Source: an uncultured Robinsoniella sp.
Lineage (GTDB): Bacteria > Bacillota > Clostridia > Lachnospirales > Lachnospiraceae
Reading direction: 5' to 3'
Length of the DNA: 26,429 nt
NCBI GenBank assembly: GCA_900539655.1
Contig: UQCR01000094.1
Span: 1 to 26,429 of the forward strand
Position numbers and translations under genes: made by a program. Below, piece by piece: positions 7,957 through 15,104 of the stretch; the first letter of the stretch is position 1; every line of letters starts with the position of its first letter. Below the pieces are notes generated by a model that saw only the letters and a list, made by a program, of their open reading frames with translations, did not search any database and had not been told where the DNA came from.

Positions 7957-9996
7957 CTAAGAAATGGTTATGGACTGATTTAAATTAAAATACTCATCCT
8001 GGCACATCATATATATGTTATATGTATCACTTTCAAATTCTGTTAACGGGATGGGAATTGCATAAACAAAGGAATACTCAATTCTTACCTTTATATCTGA
8101 AATGTCATATATATATGTGTTATTTTGACCAGAAAAAATAACTTGTGTATAACAATGATTTTTAGCTGTAAATAACAATATATCTTTTAACATAGCCATA
8201 CTGATCTGCGCTTTTGAATCAGCCTTTAAATTTCTAATAGGTTTATTTACTTTAGCATCTACTTTAACCGGAAAACGAATTTGACCCTTTAAGTATGTAT
8301 CCTCAACATTAACCTTTTGCAAACAACTGTTAAAATCCAACTCTATGTTATATGCCCGATAATAATTATGATTTATTTTATATTGATTTAATACTTCTTC
8401 AGTATCAAAATCATACTCTGTAACAGTGCCATAAAGCCCGGTCTTTTTACTTCCTGAATATGCAGATGCTGCAAACACCCTTTTATTTTCATAATCTAAC
8501 AGGTAATTTGAGGTAACCGGTGAATATTCACATTCGTAAATATGATCTTGTCTTACTGTCATTTTTTCAGGATCTATAGTATATAGTTTTACATATGAAT
8601 AGCCTGTATTTTCAAAGCCTTCCACCTTACGATTCTTATCATTGTGATTATCAAACAGCATTACATGGATCGTATTCGGATCATTGTCCAAATCTTCCTC
8701 CAGCTGATACACTGTATGCGGCTGATAATGCCAGTGAATATCTCCTTCAGGCTGCAGAACCTTCTCTTCTAATCCCGTACCTTCCCAGAATTTCGGATCG
8801 CCCAGTATCCATTCTATTTCGTCTGTACTCCAGTTAATTTTAACTGCGGAATGCAGATTTCTTGGATTTACTATAATTGAATCTGTTGCTTTATCATAAG
8901 ACAGAGTATTTGTATGTGCCCAGTCTGCTTTGTTAACGTAGCCGGTTTTTTCGAATAAAGGACGCAAGTTTAATTCCTTAACAATTTCCCCTGTCTCACG
9001 ATCATATTCCTGCAAAAGATCTTTTAAGTAGCCATTTCCTGAATCGGATAAGACAAGCAGATTACCATCTGGCTCTTTTTCCTTTATTTCATGGTGTGCC
9101 CCTGAAGTAAAGAAGTAATCTTGATATACTCTTCCTAAATAGTCTACCTCGTGATATTGGGTAGATCTGGGTTCTCCGGCATTTGCCATCAAAGTATTTT
9201 CTGATTCAATCAGAAAATGTCCATTTGTTAATGGATATCCTCCAAAGTTAGCCCCCTTGGTATACAAGAGTGCCCATCTAATGTCACCGCTGGAATCAAA
9301 TCCATATAAGTAGGGATTTGCACCTCCTGTAATAACCATCAGTTTAACAGACGATTCAGTGGTCTTCTGTTCCATTTTCACTGCATCTATGAATACATCC
9401 GGTAAAGAATCTGTTTGAATCTTCAGAGTAGTGGCGCGAGTCGTTTTACCATCCTTATCCAGTTCCTCCAGTACAACATTGTTTTTTGTCTCAGCATATA
9501 AACCTATTATTGGTATAATATGCTGCCTTGTAGCACCTATTGTATCCGTGATATCATTTTCTTGTGTTCTTCCCTTCACAGTTACCTTAATCTGACTCTC
9601 TTCTTTTGTAGAAAAAACTGCCACTGCTGTAAGCGGTGAATTTTGATACGGATTTTGTATTACCAATGGTTCTTCAAAACTATATTCTCCCTTATCTAAT
9701 TCAGCCCGAATCATCTCATCAATTTCAACTGTTTGTTCCTCTAATGACTGTGTCAGCTTAATCCCCTCAGATACAGATATATTCTTGCCGGATTCTTTAT
9801 TACTCTCAATGATTTTTGTTTCACTGCCATCCACTTTTACTTTCACGTATTGTGGCCCCTTGTCCTTCTTGCTTACTCTGGTATCAATAAAACGAAAATC
9901 AGGCTGAGTTATATAATAGATTGCAGCACCAGCTAATAATACCAGGAGCACGGCTACAATACTACCTATCGCTATATACTTTTTTTTCTTACTCAT
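7957..9996 (-). CDS. Aryl-sulfate sulfotransferase paralogue A, membrane-anchored
   Basis: A 679-residue arylsulfotransferase that should move sulfate from an aryl sulfate to a phenolic acceptor without PAPS. It begins with a positively charged stretch and one hydrophobic helix (residues about 6-30, YIAIGSIVAVLLVLLAGAAIYYI) with no lipobox Cys, so it is probably anchored outside the membrane. An N-terminal beta-domain (PLVIQNPYQNSPLTAVAVF) precedes the propeller. Active-site candidates matching the E. coli AssT set are His302 in GAHHE, His361 in DWAHTN, Arg379 in NPRNLH and His427 in QPHTVY, the last being the likely sulfohistidine. The frame is open to 10017, but ATG 9996 is chosen for its GAGGGGAGA site. 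It follows the lipoprotein gene by 17 bases. A sampled homologous segment is more AT-rich than in copies B and D. Confidence 0.88.
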   Translation of the reverse strand: MSKKKKYIAIGSIVAVLLVLLAGAAIYYITQPDFRFIDTRVSKKDKGPQYVKVKVDGSETKIIESNKESGKNISVSEGIKLTQSLEEQTVEIDEMIRAELDKGEYSFEEPLVIQNPYQNSPLTAVAVFSTKEESQIKVTVKGRTQENDITDTIGATRQHIIPIIGLYAETKNNVVLEELDKDGKTTRATTLKIQTDSLPDVFIDAVKMEQKTTESSVKLMVITGGANPYLYGFDSSGDIRWALLYTKGANFGGYPLTNGHFLIESENTLMANAGEPRSTQYHEVDYLGRVYQDYFFTSGAHHEIKEKEPDGNLLVLSDSGNGYLKDLLQEYDRETGEIVKELNLRPLFEKTGYVNKADWAHTNTLSYDKATDSIIVNPRNLHSAVKINWSTDEIEWILGDPKFWEGTGLEEKVLQPEGDIHWHYQPHTVYQLEEDLDNDPNTIHVMLFDNHNDKNRKVEGFENTGYSYVKLYTIDPEKMTVRQDHIYECEYSPVTSNYLLDYENKRVFAASAYSGSKKTGLYGTVTEYDFDTEEVLNQYKINHNYYRAYNIELDFNSCLQKVNVEDTYLKGQIRFPVKVDAKVNKPIRNLKADSKAQISMAMLKDILLFTAKNHCYTQVIFSGQNNTYIYDISDIKVRIEYSFVYAIPIPLTEFESDTYNIYMMCQDEYFNLNQSITIS

Positions 9997-10013
9997 TATT
10001 TCTCCCCTCAAAA

Positions 10014-10601
10014 TCACTGAACTGTTATACTTAATTTTTCTCCTTCAAATGGATATTCCAGAGTAAGCTTATTTGCAGATTCATCAACTTCATAACAAAT
10101 CCATCCTTCATTGGTTCCAAAATTTAAATTAGTACCCTGAAGACGTTTCATTCCTAAATCACTTAAGAAAGCATCATCCATTCTACTATATTCATTTCCA
10201 TTTTCATCTACTAAATTTAGCTTTGTGAAATCAATCTCCTCCTTGCTGTCTACCTTTTCAAAAATTAGTTTTATAAGGCAGAATTTCATACCTGCCGCTG
10301 CTTCTTTATGATACTCACTAGACTCAATACTTGTATATCCCAATTGTGTGGAAACATTTTCAAGCTTAGTATCCGACATTGAATCTTCATATGTAACCTT
10401 CCATCCTCCAACCTCAGATACACTATTTTTATCTGAATTGACAGAACCTTCATCCAATTTCTCATCCGTTAATCTTATAGTTTCTGAAGTAGATGCAGCT
10501 TCTGTCAGTGTAGCTTCCTTCGTACTGTTATCACCTTGACACCCTGTTAACGAAAGAATAGTTGCGCTTATGAATGCAGCATATAACAATTTTTTCTTCA
10601 T
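10014..10601 (-). CDS. DUF4352-like lipoprotein 1, ASST-associated
   Basis: A 195-residue lipoprotein: signal peptide MKKKLLYAAFISATILSLTG with lipidated Cys21, a Thr/Ser/Glu/Asp-rich linker to about residue 58, then one compact beta-rich domain (GGWKVTYEDSMSDTKLEN through LEYPFEGEKLSITVQ). The pattern of FCLIKLIFEKVDSKEEIDFTKLNLVDENGNEY followed by LNFGTNEGWICYEV resembles DUF4352-type immunoglobulin-like domains; I assign that fold tentatively. Two Cys (in MKFCLIK and GWICYEV) are conserved in lipoprotein 2, and about four of five residues of the domain match it by eye. A GGAGGAG site precedes the start. It is the first gene of the two-gene unit with ASST A. Its role is unknown; a surface partner for the enzyme is a reasonable guess. 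Confidence 0.8.
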   Translation of the reverse strand: MKKKLLYAAFISATILSLTGCQGDNSTKEATLTEAASTSETIRLTDEKLDEGSVNSDKNSVSEVGGWKVTYEDSMSDTKLENVSTQLGYTSIESSEYHKEAAAGMKFCLIKLIFEKVDSKEEIDFTKLNLVDENGNEYSRMDDAFLSDLGMKRLQGTNLNFGTNEGWICYEVDESANKLTLEYPFEGEKLSITVQ

Positions 10602-10666
10602 TGATTTTCTCCTCCAACTTTAATCTAAAACATTTTAAGTTAGAATTTTAGCATAAAAATACGAAA

Positions 10667-10696
10667 AAAATATGATAAACTGGTTTCTATTGTAAA
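10667..10696 (-). promoter_or_regulatory. Possible promoter of the lipoprotein 1-ASST A unit
   Basis: On the minus strand TTTACA (10696-10691) is followed after 18 bases by TATTTT (10672-10667). The match is modest, but the terminator immediately upstream implies that a promoter must lie in this AT-rich stretch. Confidence 0.35.
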
Positions 10697-10739
10697 AATT
10701 CTCCATTTTCTAATTTCGACACCGGTTGGTACTGACAGC

Positions 10740-10784
10740 AAAAAAGCCAATAACCCCATTGTTTATAAGGGGCATCGGCATTTT
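10740..10784 (-). terminator. Intrinsic terminator after ASST B
   Basis: On the minus strand GCC-(ATG)-CCCC pairs with GGGG-(TTATT)-GGC across a loop, and six T residues follow at once. It lies between the stop of ASST B (10827) and lipoprotein 1 (10601), splitting the sulfotransferase locus into two transcription units. Confidence 0.65.
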
Positions 10785-10826
10785 AGGAGCATTCTGTTAT
10801 GAACTCTTTATTTTTGTATCGTTCGT

Positions 10827-12932
10827 TTATTTTATGGTAAAGGATTGATCTATTGATACATACCGATCCTGCCACATTACATAAATCTCATATTCATCAG
10901 GAGCGAGCTTACCCAGCGGAATCGGAACGGAGTACACAAATTTTGTCTCTGACTTGGTTTTCAAATCTGAAATATCGTAAACGTATGTATGATCTTTTCC
11001 TGCCAGAATAACCTGGGTAAATGCATGATTCTGGGCTCTGAACAGCAGAATATCTTTATAAAGGGATACGCTCATCTCTTTCATATCATCGGATGAAAGG
11101 GTATCCGTGGGTGCTTCTGCCTTCTCGTTCACTTCTACCGGAATTCGAAGGGTTCCTTTCAAATAAGAATCCGCTACATTTACATCATCAGTACAACTGT
11201 TTAAATCAACCTTTATGGAGTAGCCGCGATAAAAATTATGGTCAATATAATACTGATTTAACTTTTCTCCGCTTTCATAATCATATTCAATGACTCTTCC
11301 ATATAATCCGCTGTCCGAATCACCTGCATATGCACAAACTGCAAATACACGGCTCATGGCTCCGTCAAACAGAAAATTGGAAGTTACTTTAGATCGGTCA
11401 CATTCGTACACGTGATCCTGCACAACCGTCATTTTCATAGGATCTATCGTATATGATTTTACATATGAAAAACCTGTATCATCAAAATAATCTACCTTTC
11501 GGTTTGCCGCATAGTGATTATCAAACATCATCACATGAATTGTATCGGGATTTCCATCCAGGTCTTCATCCAGCTGATAGACCGTATGCGGCTGATAGTG
11601 CCACTGAACCTCTCCCTCCGGCTGCAATACTTTATCTTCCAGACCGGTTCCTTCCCAGAACTTGGGATTCCCGAGAATCCATTCAATTTCGTTTGTGCTC
11701 CAGTTAATCTTCACTCCCGAATGCAGATTCCTGGGATTTACGATCACAGAATCTGTTTTAGCATCATAAGAGAATGTATTGGTATGCGCCCAGTCGGATT
11801 TGCTGACATATCCACTGTCTTTAAAAAGTTCTTTTAAATCCAGTTCTTTTACAATCTCCCCTGTTTTTCTGTCGTACTCCTGGAGTAAATCCTGCACATA
11901 ACCAGCTCCGGAATCCGATAATACAAGTAAATTGCCATCCGGTTCTTTTTCTTTAATCTCATGATGTGAGCCTGAATTGAAGAAAAAGTCCTGATATACT
12001 CTTCCTGTCAGATCAATTTCATGGAACTGGGCAGCTCTCGGCTTACCACAAGTAGGCATTAACGTATCTTCTGCTTCAATCAGAAAATGTCCGTTGGCAA
12101 GGGGATATCCCCCAAATGTAGCACCTGGCTTATTCAAAAGATACCACCTAATATCTCCATTGGAATCAAATCCGTAGAGATAAGGTGCTGCTCCGCCAGT
12201 TACAACCATTAATCCCATTGCAGAAACAGTTGTCTTTTCTTCTAATTTCACAACATCCTTAAGCTCATCCGGAAGGGATTCCGTTTCTATATTTATAGTG
12301 CTTGACTTTATTACCTTGCCATCAGCATCCAGCTCTTCCAGAAGCACCTCATTATTTGTATCTGCATATAAGCCCACGATAGGCACTTTGTGCTTTATAG
12401 CTGCATCTAAAGTATCAACAATATTAACTTCTTCATCCTTTCCCTTCACCGTAACCCGTACCGAGGCCTCCTGATCGCCTGTATATACCACATACGCAGT
12501 CAGCGGTGCATTCTGATATGGATTTTGGACAACTAAAGGTTCATCAAAAGTATAGTTACCAGACTCCAGTTCTTCCTGAAGCATTTGGTCAACCTGATAT
12601 GTATCTTCTTCCAGGCTCTCAACCTGAGGAATATCAGTTGTTATATTTTCCCCTGTTTTATCGTTCCCCTGGATTAACATGGTTTCCTGTTTATCAATCT
12701 TATATTTTACCAGCTGGGGACCCTTTTCTTTTGCGTTGGTTCTCGTATCAATAAACTGCTCTTTTTGTTCATCTGTATACCCTGCTTCGTTGGATTCAGC
12801 CTGGGTATTCTCTTGCTGCTGCGTCTCGTCCGGGGCTTTCTTGTCTGTTTTGGCACTGGAGCAGCCTGATATTCCAAGCGCCACAGCTACACTAATGATA
12901 CACAGCATATTTCTTATAAATTTATGCTTCAT
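10827..12932 (-). CDS. Aryl-sulfate sulfotransferase paralogue B, lipoprotein form
   Basis: A 701-residue arylsulfotransferase, closely similar to copies A and D through the propeller and C-terminal domain. Unlike them it starts with a lipoprotein signal (KHKFIRNMLCIISVAVALGISGC, Cys24) and a Gln/Glu/Asp-rich linker before the shared F-x-D-T-R-x-N-x-K-x-KGPQ segment, so it should be lipid-anchored. Active-site candidates are His324 in GSHHE, His383 in DWAHTN, Arg401 in NPRNLH and His449 in QPHTVY. The start at 12932 is chosen over the frame beginning at 12983 because it has a GGAGG site and a proper signal peptide. It is the last gene of the four-gene unit, 72 bases after ASST C, with a hairpin in that gap. 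Confidence 0.88.
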   Translation of the reverse strand: MKHKFIRNMLCIISVAVALGISGCSSAKTDKKAPDETQQQENTQAESNEAGYTDEQKEQFIDTRTNAKEKGPQLVKYKIDKQETMLIQGNDKTGENITTDIPQVESLEEDTYQVDQMLQEELESGNYTFDEPLVVQNPYQNAPLTAYVVYTGDQEASVRVTVKGKDEEVNIVDTLDAAIKHKVPIVGLYADTNNEVLLEELDADGKVIKSSTINIETESLPDELKDVVKLEEKTTVSAMGLMVVTGGAAPYLYGFDSNGDIRWYLLNKPGATFGGYPLANGHFLIEAEDTLMPTCGKPRAAQFHEIDLTGRVYQDFFFNSGSHHEIKEKEPDGNLLVLSDSGAGYVQDLLQEYDRKTGEIVKELDLKELFKDSGYVSKSDWAHTNTFSYDAKTDSVIVNPRNLHSGVKINWSTNEIEWILGNPKFWEGTGLEDKVLQPEGEVQWHYQPHTVYQLDEDLDGNPDTIHVMMFDNHYAANRKVDYFDDTGFSYVKSYTIDPMKMTVVQDHVYECDRSKVTSNFLFDGAMSRVFAVCAYAGDSDSGLYGRVIEYDYESGEKLNQYYIDHNFYRGYSIKVDLNSCTDDVNVADSYLKGTLRIPVEVNEKAEAPTDTLSSDDMKEMSVSLYKDILLFRAQNHAFTQVILAGKDHTYVYDISDLKTKSETKFVYSVPIPLGKLAPDEYEIYVMWQDRYVSIDQSFTIK

Positions 12933-12954
12933 CGCTTTTCCTCCATATAAATAA

Positions 12955-12993
12955 CAAAGAGTATATAACCTCCAATCAGGCATATACTCTTTG
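12955..12993 (-). other. Intercistronic 12-bp inverted repeat between ASST C and ASST B
   Basis: Perfect arms CAAAGAGTATAT (12955-12966) and ATATACTCTTTG (12982-12993) enclose a 15-base loop. The minus-strand RNA would form a hairpin starting about 11 bases after the ASST C stop and ending about 22 bases before the ASST B start. There is no T-tail, so it does not look like an intrinsic terminator; a processing or mRNA-stability element, or a protein-binding site, is possible. Confidence 0.6.
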
Positions 12994-13004
12994 TCTGCTT
13001 CATA

Positions 13005-15092
13005 CTAAAACTTCACCTGATATCCAGTATCGTATACATTGCCATCTGCCTGAATATAGACATGATAGGTCTTTCCTTCCATCCCTTTAGAGGAAACAGT
13101 TGCAGACATGTTTAGAAGTGTGGAACCATCGTCCTGCTTTACAGGCATCTGTCCTAAAGTATATATCTTCTGATTTCCCTCTTCGTCTTTTAATACTACG
13201 AAGCCAGGTTGAACCTCTTCATTTTTACTGGTTAATATACCGCTGAACATCATACCAAAAGGTTTCTGTACAATACTCCAGGACGCATCACCGGCTACCG
13301 CATTATTACAGTCTACTTCCTGCTCTACAGTCTGAGTGACTCCCAGATCTCCAAGCCACTGTCCCTTAACAGTCAGATCCAGGTAAGGGTTGTTTTCCTG
13401 GTACATAGAAGCTCTGATACTACGGTAAACAAGATTTGGAATTACCATTTCAAATACCAGCTTGTCATCTTTTACCTGATCAATATATGCCTGTTTTGTT
13501 ACATTTCCGGAAAGCTGGTTCATCGGAGAAACATCATATGTATTATTCTCAGTATCAAACATATTTCCTCCGGAAGTTATCCAATAATCATTCTCTCCGA
13601 TACAATCAGCTCCGCTGATAAAGGAGGAGAACCATTCAGCACCTCTTTCTTTTCCATATTCCCATACCTGTTCAATGGTCATATCTGCCGTATTCAGTTG
13701 ATATACAACGGCTCTGGAATATACCTGGTCACCGGTTACAGCAGCATCCGGATTCGTTGCTTTAGCTCTGGAAGCACCATTGTCAAATACCATTACATTT
13801 CCGTTAGGAAGCATTGTGACATTATGCTGTGCATACTGCCATTCAAAGTTTTCCCCAATTGGTGTAAAGAAGTATTTTGAGTCAACTGTAGTCCAGCCAT
13901 CGGGATTACCCATAATCCAGCTTAAGGATTTATCGGTCTTATTTACTCCTACTACCGCATCTACATGGCGACCGGAAAGTAAAATAGTATCCGTTGCCTC
14001 GTCATACCACAAAGCATTATTATGGAACCAGTCTTCTTCTGTCCGGTTTAAGGAACCGCCGTCTTCCGGATTCAATATATCTTCCAGCTGAAGTTCCCAT
14101 ACAACTTCTCCCGTTGTTCTGTCTAGTTCTACAATACGGTCTTCCACTTTTGAAAAATCCGTACTACAGCTTCCAACAAGCAGATTCCCGTTTGGCATCT
14201 CAAACATTGCATGATGGGATCCACCCGGAATGCTGTATTCGTTATAGATCTTGCCAGACAGATCAAATTCAGTCAGACCTGACATATAGTATAACGGATG
14301 AATCAAGGTATCCGTTAATGCCATAAAATGTCCATTGGACAGCTGCTTAAACGGAAGGCCTGAAATCTTAAGGTACCATCTGATATCACCTTTGCTATCG
14401 TAAGCTGCTATTTCATTATCTCCGCCACAGGATGCAAATGTAAGTTTTGAAAAGTCATATGCCGTATCATCAAGGGTTTTGACCTCAGCTTTGTTCCCAA
14501 TAGACGTTTCTAACGCTTCAGTCGTAACTGTTACCGTTTTCTCTGTTCCGTCATCCAGCGTAAAGGTTACCTCATTATCCTTTCCTGCATATAGTCCGTA
14601 GATCGGTATAATATGGGTTGTCTCTTTTGCAAAGGTTCCTTCTATATTATCCTGTTCCTGATCTCCCTTTACCAAAAGTTTTACTCCGGAAGCTTCTTCC
14701 GTATTAAAGATTGCCACAGCTGTTAAAGGAGAGTTTCCATAAGGATTTACAACGACAAATGGTTCCTCAATGCTATAACCCTTTTGTGCTTCAGCCATAA
14801 GCTGCTCATCTACCTTCGCCTGTTCCGCTATTTTGTCTTCTACTGCTACGGTCTTCATATCCGTTGATCCTTTCGCCTCAGATTCCGTTTCGCCTGCTTT
14901 TTCACTTTCCTTCTCCGTTGCCGCTGCTGTTTCTGACTGAGCCGCTTCCGTCTGTGTTACTTCCGTTGTCTTTGAATCCTGCGTTTCTACAGCTGCCGGT
15001 GTCTCCTGAGTCGGCGTGTTTTTACCGCTGCAAGCAGTTGTCAGGCATAATGCCCCTGTTAATATCCCTAACATTACTAATTTTCTTTTCAT
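13005..15092 (-). CDS. Aryl-sulfate sulfotransferase paralogue C, divergent lipoprotein form
   Basis: A 695-residue arylsulfotransferase, clearly more distant from A, B and D than they are from each other. The signal peptide ends in LTTAC (Cys21) and is followed by a low-complexity Thr/Glu/Ala/Ser stalk to about residue 77, probably crossing the cell wall. The N-terminal beta-domain (PFVVVNPYGNSPLTAVAIF) and propeller follow. Active-site candidates are His294 in GSHHAMFEMPNGNLL, His357 in DWFHNNALWYD, Arg375 in LSGRH and His423 in AQHNVTMLPNGN, ending in FDNG as in classical AssT. It lacks the F-x-x-TR-KDKGPQ segment and has a different C-terminal beta-domain. It starts 12 bases after the ASST D stop with AGGAGGAG. 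It probably has a different acceptor or donor range, by inference. Confidence 0.88.
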   Translation of the reverse strand: MKRKLVMLGILTGALCLTTACSGKNTPTQETPAAVETQDSKTTEVTQTEAAQSETAAATEKESEKAGETESEAKGSTDMKTVAVEDKIAEQAKVDEQLMAEAQKGYSIEEPFVVVNPYGNSPLTAVAIFNTEEASGVKLLVKGDQEQDNIEGTFAKETTHIIPIYGLYAGKDNEVTFTLDDGTEKTVTVTTEALETSIGNKAEVKTLDDTAYDFSKLTFASCGGDNEIAAYDSKGDIRWYLKISGLPFKQLSNGHFMALTDTLIHPLYYMSGLTEFDLSGKIYNEYSIPGGSHHAMFEMPNGNLLVGSCSTDFSKVEDRIVELDRTTGEVVWELQLEDILNPEDGGSLNRTEEDWFHNNALWYDEATDTILLSGRHVDAVVGVNKTDKSLSWIMGNPDGWTTVDSKYFFTPIGENFEWQYAQHNVTMLPNGNVMVFDNGASRAKATNPDAAVTGDQVYSRAVVYQLNTADMTIEQVWEYGKERGAEWFSSFISGADCIGENDYWITSGGNMFDTENNTYDVSPMNQLSGNVTKQAYIDQVKDDKLVFEMVIPNLVYRSIRASMYQENNPYLDLTVKGQWLGDLGVTQTVEQEVDCNNAVAGDASWSIVQKPFGMMFSGILTSKNEEVQPGFVVLKDEEGNQKIYTLGQMPVKQDDGSTLLNMSATVSSKGMEGKTYHVYIQADGNVYDTGYQVKF

Positions 15093-15104
15093 CTTCTCCT
15101 CCTG

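Noticed and set aside
11453..14326. Several plus-strand open frames of 60-110 codons within ASST B and ASST C
   Set aside because: Similar shadows appear at equivalent positions in paralogous genes because the sense proteins are conserved; they have no ribosome sites of their own.
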